DNA from: Pedobacter sp. UBA4863
Lineage (GTDB): Bacteria > Bacteroidota > Bacteroidia > Sphingobacteriales > Sphingobacteriaceae
DNA length: 64,000 nucleotides
Assembly: GCF_002399615.1 (NCBI RefSeq)
Contig: NZ_DHDZ01000033.1
Span: 35,895 to 99,894, forward strand
Reading direction: 5' to 3'
Shown: positions 16,186-25,666 of the stretch, one piece after another
How the letters are laid out: every line of letters starts with the position of its first letter
Position numbering within the stretch: the stretch's first letter is position 1
Program-made: the position numbers and the translations under genes
Notes under the pieces: generated by a model
Told to the model about the DNA's origin: nothing
The model's input: the letters and a program-made list of their open reading frames with translations, nothing else
The model's database searches: none

Positions 16186-19100
16186 TTAATTTAGCGATAA
16201 TGATAAATACCACAACGGTGTACTGTTAAATGTCCCCGGCCATGCGATGTCGAACCTCAAGGGATAACCAGCCAGTTGTGTTTTTGCACTTAACCCGTAA
16301 GACCATGCCCAGCCTCTGTCAGGTGCTATTTTATTCCAGCTTTCCTTTGCAGCGGCGCCATCTACGAACATACCCAATTGCAGCAGATTGATAAATTGCA
16401 ATGGCGTTTCCATTGGTATCAGTGTCTGGAATATGGGGAAATAAACATCCGCATTCAGTAGCACATATCGGTCTCCGTACATACTGTTCTGCAAATGCCC
16501 TCTTAGTGGCGTGGCCAGCGTCTGGAATGCATAGGGAGACTCTTGTGGAAAATGCACATTGCTGTCTATTCTCGGCGTTAAGGTATTATCCACCTGCCCC
16601 ATATTGTACAGCACCTTTCCCTGCCCTGCGCTAAAGCCTGCCTGCGCCTGAGCGACTATGGTGATATACCGGTATACTGGTTGATGGTATTCAAGTTTTA
16701 CAGTACTGCCCATCACGATTTCCTGTTTTTGCGAAAATGCTTTGAATACATCTACCAGCCCCCTTACCTTAACGCCTTTGTACAGCAATGGAATAGTTGG
16801 GGTCAGTTTGTTCCAGTTCAGGCTCAGCGTATTGATCGACCAAATGCTTTTAATGTCCTCAAAAGTCAGGCTATGCTGCTCTGTAGCCAGGAAAATAGTA
16901 CGGTCCTGCCTTACCGCTGTCTGTATACCTGCTGATAGCTCGTATGTAATGGGATATTTTGCAGACAGCTCGTAGTAATGGGTCTTTACCTTGGCGGTAT
17001 TTGGATAAAGCTTGCCATCCTCGTTTACCCAGTGCCTTTTTGGATCGGGGCGCAGGCTTTCCACTTTGCGGAAATATGCAGCTCCCCAATCCCATTTCTT
17101 TGCCTTATTCTCATACCGTACAAAAAAATCGCTGCCCTCTGAGCCTACAGGCAGGCGAAAGGCAATATTGATATGATGGTTCTCCAGCAGGTCGGTAAAG
17201 CCGCCCTGTACCATACCGCTCACTTCCGGGAATTTGAACTGCCCCTGGTAGTTGATATAAGGCTGGTACCTGTTGATGAAATAATCATTGTTCACCCTGG
17301 CCGAGAAATAGGCGCTATGCAATTGCAGGACATAAGGTTTTACTTTCTTAGGATGATACGCCTGTGTATTGATAATGGAGTCTTCCCTGCGTTGTGCCCT
17401 TTCTTTAGCGTTCTTCGGCATCAGTACCTGCTCCAGAAAAGACGGCTCTTCATCGCGTGCTGCGCGAAGCATCGAATCGATACGTGCATCTTCTGCTTTC
17501 CTGCGTTCATAGTCATGTAGCCAGGGGCTTTTGGTGGTATCTGTGTGCCTGTTGGCATCTATCCATTGCTGCACTGGTTGTTTGGTGATGCTGATGATAC
17601 TGCCGCTGCTTTGGTAAAAAGCGATCTTTTCCTCATTCGTCAGGTATTGGTAGGGTTCGTACTGCGACAAGATCTGGTATTTTTCCGGCTGTTGCAGGCT
17701 GGGTGTGATGGTAAAGCGTTCACTGCCTTGCATTGTGTTGGTCGCCAGCAGCCTGCCATCCGGAAGTGGGAACGGTTTATCCCACCTGATGTAGGCAGTC
17801 GTATCTGTTACAAATGGGAGTACCTTACCCTCCTTCAGGATATAGATACCTTGTCTTTGTTTGATGCTGTCTTTTAACCCGCTGATCGTATCCGGCCTTT
17901 GAGAGCTAAAGAATAGCTGCCCCTTGTTTCCTGTTGGATGCGCGTCATCATAGCGGTCTGATGTATAGGGCCTGTACTGGAGCTTTACCGCATCATAGGT
18001 GACAATATCGCTTTGGCCTCTGCGGTAGGCGCTAAGGAGGTAATTGTTCTCTTCCTGCTGTTGAAAGCTGTTGATGCCGTCTATGCCTAATAAAACATCT
18101 TTTCCCTGCGTACCACCGGCAGCATTGTAATGCTTGATGACATGTTTGCCTTTATAAGGGCGAAACACACTAATGGTACTGGCATCCGCCCATTCTAGGA
18201 GGGGATAAGGATCAGTGCTATGGTCATTCAGCCAGGGTGGCAGCGGGTAGCTGGTTATCTTGCTGTTCGATTTTGTATGGATGTTGTAGCTGTAAATGGT
18301 TCGTTTGCCATTAAGGGTAACGGCATAAGCAATATACTGCCCTTCCGGGCTGACGAGTACATTCCGAAGTACGCCGGTCTTTTTAGCAATGTGAATACTG
18401 TCTTTACTCGAAGTATCTGTTACTGCTTCCAACCTGCTTTTATAAAAGGCAAAACACTGGATATACAGGCTGTCAAGGCTACGCTTGGTCACCAGCCTTG
18501 CAGATCGTTGCAGGTTCTTTTTTTTGAGCTGCTGATAGAGTTGGGTAACTGCCAGCGGATAATACCGCTCTGTAAGAAAGTAGCAGAATGCCTGTCCGCT
18601 GAGCCGGGGCTGATAAGCGATCACCTGTTGCCAGTTCTGAAAATCATTCTTCCTGAAAGACCGCAGCAGCTGGTCTTCGGCATGTAGCGGCCATTTGTGG
18701 GCAAAGTAGCGGATTGCTCCTTCTTTGAACCAAAAGGGAATATCTTCTTTCCCGGCACTTCCTTTGGCCTGGTCGCCCAGGCTTTCTTTTACCTGTGCTT
18801 CCCAAATCGCACGCACTACGGCTTCGTAAAGCTGTACTTTCAACTGCTCGTAGCTGCCGTTGTAAGAAACGACTACCCTGCTGCCTTTGATGATAAAAGT
18901 AGGTAGTGCATAGCTTTCCTGCTCAAACAGACCGATGTTTGATTCATACTGCTGGTCGGGCGATGGGTAGATGATGATATTGAGCTCCTTAAGCAGGCCG
19001 GTCGCCATATTATATTTTACCGTCCTGATCGCCAGTGGCAGTTCCCTTGCCGTAAAGGCGCATAGGCTGTCATAGCCTGTGGGAAAGTAGATATGAGAGC

Positions 19101-19245
19101 TCTTATTGTGCACGACCTTCCATTTGTACTTATGGTACTGGATACGGTTGTAGCGCTGCTCCGGTTGGGCTGCTGCTTTAAACGGCAGGTGGCAGAACAA
19201 CATAGAGATGATAAAGTATGCGATATGGTTACGGTTAAATGGCAT
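16186..19245 (-). CDS. large outer-membrane protein with peptidase-MA-like, propeller and barrel regions
   Basis: A 1019-residue protein starting at the ATG at 19245, which gives a clean signal peptide (MPFNRNHIAYFIISMLFCHL, cleavage after KAAAQ). An upstream ATG at 19278 would add 11 residues before the signal. Residues about 40-220 resemble the peptidase-MA/gluzincin fold, with a WFKEGAIRYFAHKWPLH helix, but the HExxH zinc site is not present (QLYEAVVRAIWEA at the expected place). A TolB/WD-like propeller follows (about 280-580). The last 330 residues form an outer-membrane barrel ending in WYLSLSLN, an aromatic-rich strand typical of Omp85-type ends. It is transcribed divergently from the gene at 19337. 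The role is unknown. Confidence 0.6.
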   Translation of the reverse strand: MPFNRNHIAYFIISMLFCHLPFKAAAQPEQRYNRIQYHKYKWKVVHNKSSHIYFPTGYDSLCAFTARELPLAIRTVKYNMATGLLKELNIIIYPSPDQQYESNIGLFEQESYALPTFIIKGSRVVVSYNGSYEQLKVQLYEAVVRAIWEAQVKESLGDQAKGSAGKEDIPFWFKEGAIRYFAHKWPLHAEDQLLRSFRKNDFQNWQQVIAYQPRLSGQAFCYFLTERYYPLAVTQLYQQLKKKNLQRSARLVTKRSLDSLYIQCFAFYKSRLEAVTDTSSKDSIHIAKKTGVLRNVLVSPEGQYIAYAVTLNGKRTIYSYNIHTKSNSKITSYPLPPWLNDHSTDPYPLLEWADASTISVFRPYKGKHVIKHYNAAGGTQGKDVLLGIDGINSFQQQEENNYLLSAYRRGQSDIVTYDAVKLQYRPYTSDRYDDAHPTGNKGQLFFSSQRPDTISGLKDSIKQRQGIYILKEGKVLPFVTDTTAYIRWDKPFPLPDGRLLATNTMQGSERFTITPSLQQPEKYQILSQYEPYQYLTNEEKIAFYQSSGSIISITKQPVQQWIDANRHTDTTKSPWLHDYERRKAEDARIDSMLRAARDEEPSFLEQVLMPKNAKERAQRREDSIINTQAYHPKKVKPYVLQLHSAYFSARVNNDYFINRYQPYINYQGQFKFPEVSGMVQGGFTDLLENHHINIAFRLPVGSEGSDFFVRYENKAKKWDWGAAYFRKVESLRPDPKRHWVNEDGKLYPNTAKVKTHYYELSAKYPITYELSAGIQTAVRQDRTIFLATEQHSLTFEDIKSIWSINTLSLNWNKLTPTIPLLYKGVKVRGLVDVFKAFSQKQEIVMGSTVKLEYHQPVYRYITIVAQAQAGFSAGQGKVLYNMGQVDNTLTPRIDSNVHFPQESPYAFQTLATPLRGHLQNSMYGDRYVLLNADVYFPIFQTLIPMETPLQFINLLQLGMFVDGAAAKESWNKIAPDRGWAWSYGLSAKTQLAGYPLRFDIAWPGTFNSTPLWYLSLSLN

Positions 19246-19336
19246 CAATGATCTGGCAGACAGTATTTTCAGCCGCAAAATTCCCTTATTTTATTGAACT
19301 TTGCAGCATTCTGCCTGTAGAAATATACGATCCTCG

Positions 19337-20230
19337 ATGAAAGCCCATCTGCGCTGCTATACCCGTATCCTGTTGCTGTTTATAGCAATTACAGCCGCTT
19401 GCGGTGATGCTCATGCACAAGGCAGCGTTTGGGATAGCCCTAAAGACAAAAAGCAAAAAGCCGCACAAAAGATCAGCGATGGGAAAAGCAGCTACCGCAA
19501 ATGGCGCGACCACCTGGAGCAATGGGGCAGGGAAGAAAAATATACCCATCATTTTGCCGTGGGTGGTAAACTGAACAGCGATGGCTGGAGTGGTTGCCTT
19601 TACCTGCTCAAGCGTATCAGCGCAACGCAGAACCATCTGTTCCATTTTTCTTTTTCAGAGATCAAACATGAAAAACAGATCAAGCAGCAACGCAACAATA
19701 CGGCCTATCCTGAACTGGGGCAATCATCGGCATTCGTCTACGGGAAGATCAATAATCTCTACACCCTTCAATTAGGTTATGGCAGGGAGCGATTACTGTT
19801 ACCGGGGATCATCGAAGGAAACCTTTCATTGAGCTTCCGCTACAGCGGAGGTTTTAGCCTGGCACTGCTCAAACCTTATTACCTGAAACTGGTGTATACT
19901 GACTTTGCTAATAATCAGCCACCTGTACAGAAAGAGGAAAAGTATGGTGACCACAACAAAGAGCAATTTCTCAATAATAACGCGATACTTGGCTCTTCAG
20001 GTTTCTCGAAAGGACTTGGAGAGATAAGGCCGGTACCGGGAGTATTTGGAGAAATCAGCTTTGCACTGGAGTTAGGCAATAGCAAGTTCCTGGTACAGAC
20101 AATCACCATCGGTGCCAATGGCGCTTACTATCCTGACAAGCTACCGATCATGGCAGAACTAAAGCCAGGCAATTTTACAGGGAGCGTTTTTGTAGGATTG
20201 AGCTTGGGCAAGAAATGGAAGGTCCAATAA
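19337..20230 (+). CDS. exported protein of unknown function, possible outer-membrane barrel
   Basis: A 297-residue protein. The ATG at 19337 is preferred over a TTG at 19301 because it opens directly into a signal peptide (MKAHLRCYTRILLLFIAITA, cleavage near DAHAQ). The mature protein has a charged start (DSPKDKKQKAAQKI) and then regular amphipathic strands rich in Gly and aromatic residues, ending in FVGLSLGKKWKVQ. This fits a small outer-membrane beta-barrel. It is divergent from the 1019-residue outer-membrane protein with about 90 bp between the starts, so the two may share a control region. No named family is recognised. Confidence 0.55.
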   Translation: MKAHLRCYTRILLLFIAITAACGDAHAQGSVWDSPKDKKQKAAQKISDGKSSYRKWRDHLEQWGREEKYTHHFAVGGKLNSDGWSGCLYLLKRISATQNHLFHFSFSEIKHEKQIKQQRNNTAYPELGQSSAFVYGKINNLYTLQLGYGRERLLLPGIIEGNLSLSFRYSGGFSLALLKPYYLKLVYTDFANNQPPVQKEEKYGDHNKEQFLNNNAILGSSGFSKGLGEIRPVPGVFGEISFALELGNSKFLVQTITIGANGAYYPDKLPIMAELKPGNFTGSVFVGLSLGKKWKVQ

Positions 20231-20270
20231 TGTAAAGTTATTCAGTCTAACTTATAATCGTATCAATAAC

Positions 20271-20301
20271 AAAAAATCGGAGGCCTATTAAGCCTCCGAT
20301 T
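20271..20301 (-). terminator. intrinsic terminator, probably ending the leftward RHS/immunity transcript
   Basis: A perfect 10-bp stem, AATCGGAGGC (20275-20284) and GCCTCCGATT (20292-20301), with a 7-nt loop. On the minus strand it is followed by TTTTTTG, so it terminates leftward transcription. It may also stop the rightward gene that ends at 20230. Confidence 0.8.
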
Positions 20302-20325
20302 ATGTATAAATCTCAGAAAGTCCTA

Positions 20326-20506
20326 CTAATTCGATAACATGCTATTGCGTTGTTCTACAGGCTCCAGTTTCATCTCAAATAACTCGACACTTTTTTTGAT
20401 TTACATTGTATGTCAAAATAAACCGGACTGAATCACAAGGCATCAGGATTATTGTATTTATCATATTACGTTTTCCCAAGTCATATATCATAAAAGTATC
20501 ACCAAT
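20326..20506 (-). pseudogene. short gene remnant with a frameshift at an A7 run
   Basis: The minus strand of the 253-bp gap between the terminator and the gene at 20555 reads as coding-like sequence. It includes MIYDLGKRNMINTIILMPCD, then SVRFILTYNVNQ, and then stops out of frame. Removing one A from the run of seven A (minus strand, near 20392-20398) joins it to SVELFEMKLEPVEQRNSMLS and a TAG at 20326. An in-frame TAG (20507) precedes it. It may be the 3-prime end of an old immunity-type gene, but this is tentative. Confidence 0.35.
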
Positions 20507-20554
20507 CTAAAAAACTGCTTCAAAAGGTGAAACAGCTTCTAATATGAAAAAAAC

Positions 20555-21328
20555 CTATTCAATTAAATACCACAACTTCCAGCGAGATTTGGACATTTCA
20601 CTATTTATTTTCATAATAATTCTAGTAACGTTTTGAAGTCTTATACAAATACTAGCTTTTGATTTTGTACTCTTGATACCTGTACTATGCAGCATGTTAC
20701 TATTCTGATCAAAAATCTGCAATTCATCGGCATCCGTAAAAAATTCGTAGGATAAGTGAAGCTGCTTTTCTCTTCCTGTAAGCTCTATTTCCTTCACTAC
20801 TGAACCTTCACCCACAAATTGAACAGTATCCTTTTTATACTTTTCAAATCGAAATAAGCTTCCGTCAATTGGAATATAAAGAAATGTTCCATCATAAGCA
20901 AATTCATAAGGGTAAGCTTTAATTCCATTTCCAGTTTGGCCGCTAACAGAACGACCATTCTTTAGATTAATAACATACAGCGAAGGACAATGAATTTTAA
21001 ACCATTTGCCTAAATCTTTATATACCTGAAAGTTTCTAACAGTAAATTTTTCTGTAGGTTCTTCTTTGATGGAATATTCTGAATTCACAATAGTGTCGCC
21101 TAATACATCCAAAATATTACTGTTGAAACATAGAGTTCGTCCTTCAAATTGTTTAGCATCCTCTTGAGTATATCTACCAACCCGTGAAGCATACACCATA
21201 TCTTTATATTGCCAACATGATGTCAGAAATTGTTTTAGTGTGTAAATAGAATCTTTATCTGGCATTGCAATTAATTGTATTGTGCCAACCAAAACAGACA
21301 ATACCATTAAAATTATTTTCTTATTCAT
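20555..21328 (-). CDS. exported protein directly downstream of the RHS-lysozyme gene, candidate immunity protein
   Basis: A 257-residue protein. The ATG at 21328 gives a signal peptide (MNKKIILMVLSVLVGTIQLIA). It follows the RHS-lysozyme stop by one base. The mature part is beta-rich (for example TFLYIPIDGSLFRFEKY and LTGREKQLHLSYEF) with no family I recognise. Position and export fit a periplasmic immunity protein: a lysozyme toxin acts on peptidoglycan, so its antidote must sit in the periplasm. The gene is much more AT-rich than the RHS core upstream, as is common for exchangeable toxin tips and their immunity genes. The function is inferred from context only. Confidence 0.55.
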   Translation of the reverse strand: MNKKIILMVLSVLVGTIQLIAMPDKDSIYTLKQFLTSCWQYKDMVYASRVGRYTQEDAKQFEGRTLCFNSNILDVLGDTIVNSEYSIKEEPTEKFTVRNFQVYKDLGKWFKIHCPSLYVINLKNGRSVSGQTGNGIKAYPYEFAYDGTFLYIPIDGSLFRFEKYKKDTVQFVGEGSVVKEIELTGREKQLHLSYEFFTDADELQIFDQNSNMLHSTGIKSTKSKASICIRLQNVTRIIMKINSEMSKSRWKLWYLIE

Positions 21329-21329
21329 A

Positions 21330-24300
21330 TTAGTGATCCCTTTTGTAATCAGCATTTATATATAATTCAAATTCGTCTGTTCTTCGATTTCTTATCCCTG
21401 GCCAGGATTTTCCTCCTGAACGATCATAAGACAACCATACATTACGAAGTAAGCTCATGCTAACATTTCCATTTATAGCATTTGCAAGACCACTATATGT
21501 TGATCCAGATTGATAGGTAAAAATAACTAATGCATCGAATTGATGCTGATATAATGGAACATCGATCACAGCTTTTACTTTTGTTTCGAATCCTTCAACC
21601 TTTCCTCTCATCAAAGCAACAGCTTCTCCAATTGTTATACCATTTGCTAGGGCTTTTGCTTCTTGGTCAGATTGAACTACGTAACCAAATCCAATAGTTC
21701 TTACTCCATCGCCAACATCTTCAATATAGAATCTTCCGTTTCTAAAACCACTCATATTTGGGTTCTCATAATTAGCTAACATTTCATATCCCCTTTCTGA
21801 CAAATGTAGTCTTTCATTTGCTTCGCTTCCACTTAGCTGCGCATCATCAGTAGTACCAGGAAAATTAATTCTTTTCACTTTCCCAATTTCAATGCTACCA
21901 TTAACTGTCCGCCCTACATCAGCTGCATTAGACACTTCTTCCCTTTGGTCATCACTTTCCAGCTGGCCGCCTACCACATAGCCAGTCTTAAAATCCCAGG
22001 CCATTTTCACGCCACTCATATAGCTGTCATTATAGACAATTGTTAGGTCTTCATCTGCTCTTCCGGAGTATGTACCGGCCCCTGCTGCAAGCATGCCGGT
22101 AGGGTCTATCATGCCGGCGGGGTCATTGCCCATGCCCGTGTAGCCGCTAGGGTACTGGTCGGCAGGGTCTACACCCCAGAAACGGCCTATCTGCGGGTCG
22201 TACTGCCGGGCGTGGAAGTCGTACAGTTCCATTCCCAGCTCGCTCTGCAGGTTCTTTGTCTGGTACAGGTATTTATTCACCAGCGGTGTGGTGTTCTGCC
22301 CGCCGCCAGCTATCGTAAGCCCATGCGGATAATAATGCTGTTCCTCCAGCAGCTTGCCTTTGTAGTGAATCGTATGCAGGTTGTCTATGTATACATCCAC
22401 ATCCGATTCATTACTGTAGTGGATACCTACATACCCGTTTATCGGCATCGTCATGTCGCCCGCCGGCAGGTTCATCAGCTGCCAGGCCCCTGATGCCGTC
22501 CGCAGCTGCACTACCCTGCTGTATTCAGGTATCAGCGACAGGTTCTCATCAAATACCAGGTAGTTGAGGTATGCCCGTGGATAGGCAGGGTCAGTAGCGG
22601 CAGTCTTTAGCTGCTCATAGGTATTATAGTTCGCTGTAGTAAAAAGATTATTGATGATCTGCGTAGTAGACCCGCCACCTTCAAGCTCCCCGGTACCTAT
22701 TACACCACCCGATAAGGTTGCGATCAACGACGACAGCATATCCTCAGCCGGTGCGTAGGTATTGATGTTTTCATCGCTCTCGTAATAGCCATAGCCCGAT
22801 AGCTCAAATGCATCGCCCGCCATAGCATGCAGCAGTACTGCTGCGCCTATACGATGGTCTTGCTCACTGCCATTCAGCCGCCCGCTCATCAGGTCGCTGG
22901 GCGTACCAAGCGGGCTATGCGCCCTGATCTGCGAAATACCTTCAAATATCCCCTCCTCTACATTAGCCGCCGCAAGCTCAAAAGAACCATTGTATTTCGT
23001 CAGTCCTTGTACTATCTCCTGGGCAATCACCCCACGTACATTACCCAGATGGTCCTTTACAAAAAAGTCGTTGTAGTACTTGTTACTGTCTACAACCACA
23101 CGCGTGCGGCCATGCTCGTGCAGCATATACAGCAGGCTATCGTTACGATACACGAACGGCCCCCAGTACTTGTACGATGTAAGCTGCGCATTATCCGAAT
23201 TGATCTCTTTACGCAACAATACGCCGTTGGCATCGTATATATTCTCGATCATACCCGTATCGGCAATAATGACCAACGGGAGGTCTAGATGGTTGTAGGT
23301 GATCTCATTAATATGCTTGTTATAATCTCTTTGTAGATTCCCGTTCTTATCGTATTCATAGTCATACCCCTCCGTATTGTTATCCTCAAAATCATTAAAG
23401 GCCCGCATATTGGTCAAATCCTGAACATGCGACAGGCGGTTGCTGTTGCTATAGTAGTTATAGGTCAGCTCATCGATAGGCTGCACTATAGGATTACCTC
23501 CCTGAAACAGCATTATACCATTCTGCGACATCGTCTGCATATTGCCGTTCTTATCGTAGCTGATACCATACGCAGAGTAGCCATCATTATAAGGACTTGT
23601 CGACCACGGATTGATCGGGTATGAAGGTCCGTATGGCTCCCGCTGCGAAAAATAACCCAGGGTCATACGGCCTGCTTCATCATAATTATAACCATACGCA
23701 CGGGCAGGCGCAGCAAGGCCGGCACCTCGGTACATATATCCGGCAAGCTTGCCATCGTACCTGCGCTGCGCAAAGCCATAATCATAACACAGCACTTCGC
23801 CATAGTTCATCCTGGCCATCGATGAGTTGGGAGACAGCACATAGTCCTTATTGATACTTTTCAGCTCATTGCGGATTGTATAAGTGAATGATTGGTCTTC
23901 TATACCACCGAGTGTCTTTTCGGTAAGCCTGCCCATATCATCATACTTGTATGTTGCCATTGGCAGCCATGCCGTATTGTTGGTATTGCTTACATGCTCT
24001 ACCATTTGCCCTTCATGGTTGTAATGATACCTGTTTACCACCTTAACATAAGCCGGGCCTATGCCCGTAGGGTTCACATGCCTGGTAATGTCCACCAGCT
24101 TATTTCCGGAAAAATCAAACTGTACTGCGGCCACATCCCAGTCGTCGGTTGCGGGCACATCAGGGTTCGATGTATGCGTCTGCACTGCTCTGCCAAACTG
24201 ATCGTAAAAGAACACACTGCGTATCCAACTGTTTAAGCCATCCATCACTTTTACCCGCGATCCTACCAGTTTGCCATAATTATGGATCTGCAACACTTCA

Positions 24301-25655
24301 GGATAAACGGATTTGGTAGAGGTAACAAAATCAGACGCAAAATTTTCGGGCGTGCGCAACTGCATATCTACAGGCATTTTGCTATGTTCATCGTAATAAT
24401 TGTACACGAGCACCTCTATATTTTCGCCGCCATCGGGCGTAAAAGTGTAATTGCCGTCAAAGCCGTTGCGGATCTTATCAGAAAAGCTACCCGAAAAAAG
24501 CGTCGTACTGCCATCGGTTATGCTTTGCCATTGGCTCCGCTGCCTTGTCGATTCTATCAGGCCAGACATCACCACATTGCCCCTGCCATCGTAAATGGTA
24601 AATGCCCATTTCCCCTGCTCCCGCAGCTCCGGCGACTGAAACATTACGGGGCGGTTCAAAGGGTCGTAAACCGTATATTCATAACCATCCCTGTCCGGTA
24701 CTTTCCGTTCCCTTACCCTTCCCTGTTCATCATAATTGTAATGAAAACATTTACCCGCCAGTTCCAGGTCATGCATCTCCCCTGTATGTATGTTGAACTC
24801 GCAATCCGGCGTTATCAGCCATACCAGCCTACCCAGGTCATCGTATACATAGTAGGTTGCCAGCCATTCAGTAGCATTCTTCACCTTTTTGCAGAGCAAC
24901 TGATCATTTTTATTGTAGTACTCTTTTACATAACTATTGTGCTCCCCGGTGGTATGTTTTACCGTTAGCTGCCCAGCGGGATAAGTGCCCACCTTTTTAG
25001 GTTTGCCTCCGGTTGTCAGGTCGCCTATCAGGTTGATTATCGGGATATCATTATCCGCACCGGCACTGTTAAAATTGGCAAAAGATGTTGTTCCCCGGTT
25101 ACTACCTACAAAGCTTACACCAGGAGCATAGCTTTTAGTATATAGTACACCGCTGTTCGCTTCCAGTTTCTGTTTACTATAGGTATAATCTTTTTCAACC
25201 TTATCGGAATTCCAGCTACTGTTGTAATAGGTTTTCTGCTCTGCAAAAGGCTGCAGGCGGAATTTTTTCTGATCGGATATATAGGGCAAAAATCCATAAC
25301 TCGTGAGCCCAGGCTTGATATCAACCGGTGTTACGATATGGCTATTACCCATAACAGACTGTTTAATGGACTGGTACACCGTACCAAAACCATTACGGTA
25401 CGCTGTTCCAATACGCGAATAACCTGTATTGTTTGCTGTTATTGCCGTTACCGGTGCCTGGGGTGTCCATGTGCGGATATAGTTGAATTCCGAGCCGCCG
25501 GTGTTTATTCCGTATACCGGGAAGCTTACAGAAGACGGCGTAGCCGAGACCGGATCTGTACCTCCATTAGGTATGTTTTGAGCAGCGCCCTGCAATGCTG
25601 CAGCAAATAACAGGATGATATTTGCCAGCATTATGCGATATATAGATTTGGTCAT
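21330..25655 (-). CDS. YD-repeat/RHS secreted protein with a C-terminal GH24 lysozyme domain
   Basis: A 1441-residue protein with a signal peptide (residues 1-25). The N-terminal region is of the DUF6443 type found in Bacteroidota RHS proteins. Many YD repeats follow (for example YVYDDLGRLVWL, YNYDEQGRVRERKV and YDKNGNLQRDY), and an RHS core ends near residues 1145-1190 (YDFHARQYDPQIGRFWGVDP, later MIDPTGML). A linker of about 90 residues leads to a GH24/T4-lysozyme-like domain (about 1283-1441). Its catalytic pattern is Glu near 1297, then Asp and Thr in EDVGDGVRTIGFGY (about 1313 and 1320), then VPLYQHQFDALVIFTYQSGS and a final RNRRTDEFELY. This architecture is that of a polymorphic toxin. 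The domain is encoded by visibly AT-richer DNA than the RHS core. Confidence 0.85.
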   Translation of the reverse strand: MTKSIYRIMLANIILLFAAALQGAAQNIPNGGTDPVSATPSSVSFPVYGINTGGSEFNYIRTWTPQAPVTAITANNTGYSRIGTAYRNGFGTVYQSIKQSVMGNSHIVTPVDIKPGLTSYGFLPYISDQKKFRLQPFAEQKTYYNSSWNSDKVEKDYTYSKQKLEANSGVLYTKSYAPGVSFVGSNRGTTSFANFNSAGADNDIPIINLIGDLTTGGKPKKVGTYPAGQLTVKHTTGEHNSYVKEYYNKNDQLLCKKVKNATEWLATYYVYDDLGRLVWLITPDCEFNIHTGEMHDLELAGKCFHYNYDEQGRVRERKVPDRDGYEYTVYDPLNRPVMFQSPELREQGKWAFTIYDGRGNVVMSGLIESTRQRSQWQSITDGSTTLFSGSFSDKIRNGFDGNYTFTPDGGENIEVLVYNYYDEHSKMPVDMQLRTPENFASDFVTSTKSVYPEVLQIHNYGKLVGSRVKVMDGLNSWIRSVFFYDQFGRAVQTHTSNPDVPATDDWDVAAVQFDFSGNKLVDITRHVNPTGIGPAYVKVVNRYHYNHEGQMVEHVSNTNNTAWLPMATYKYDDMGRLTEKTLGGIEDQSFTYTIRNELKSINKDYVLSPNSSMARMNYGEVLCYDYGFAQRRYDGKLAGYMYRGAGLAAPARAYGYNYDEAGRMTLGYFSQREPYGPSYPINPWSTSPYNDGYSAYGISYDKNGNMQTMSQNGIMLFQGGNPIVQPIDELTYNYYSNSNRLSHVQDLTNMRAFNDFEDNNTEGYDYEYDKNGNLQRDYNKHINEITYNHLDLPLVIIADTGMIENIYDANGVLLRKEINSDNAQLTSYKYWGPFVYRNDSLLYMLHEHGRTRVVVDSNKYYNDFFVKDHLGNVRGVIAQEIVQGLTKYNGSFELAAANVEEGIFEGISQIRAHSPLGTPSDLMSGRLNGSEQDHRIGAAVLLHAMAGDAFELSGYGYYESDENINTYAPAEDMLSSLIATLSGGVIGTGELEGGGSTTQIINNLFTTANYNTYEQLKTAATDPAYPRAYLNYLVFDENLSLIPEYSRVVQLRTASGAWQLMNLPAGDMTMPINGYVGIHYSNESDVDVYIDNLHTIHYKGKLLEEQHYYPHGLTIAGGGQNTTPLVNKYLYQTKNLQSELGMELYDFHARQYDPQIGRFWGVDPADQYPSGYTGMGNDPAGMIDPTGMLAAGAGTYSGRADEDLTIVYNDSYMSGVKMAWDFKTGYVVGGQLESDDQREEVSNAADVGRTVNGSIEIGKVKRINFPGTTDDAQLSGSEANERLHLSERGYEMLANYENPNMSGFRNGRFYIEDVGDGVRTIGFGYVVQSDQEAKALANGITIGEAVALMRGKVEGFETKVKAVIDVPLYQHQFDALVIFTYQSGSTYSGLANAINGNVSMSLLRNVWLSYDRSGGKSWPGIRNRRTDEFELYINADYKRDH

Positions 25656-25666
25656 TGTAGATGGAT

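Noticed and set aside
24282..24968. A 228-codon plus-strand ORF opposite the RHS gene
   Set aside because: Antisense shadow. The opposite frame carries YD repeats throughout.
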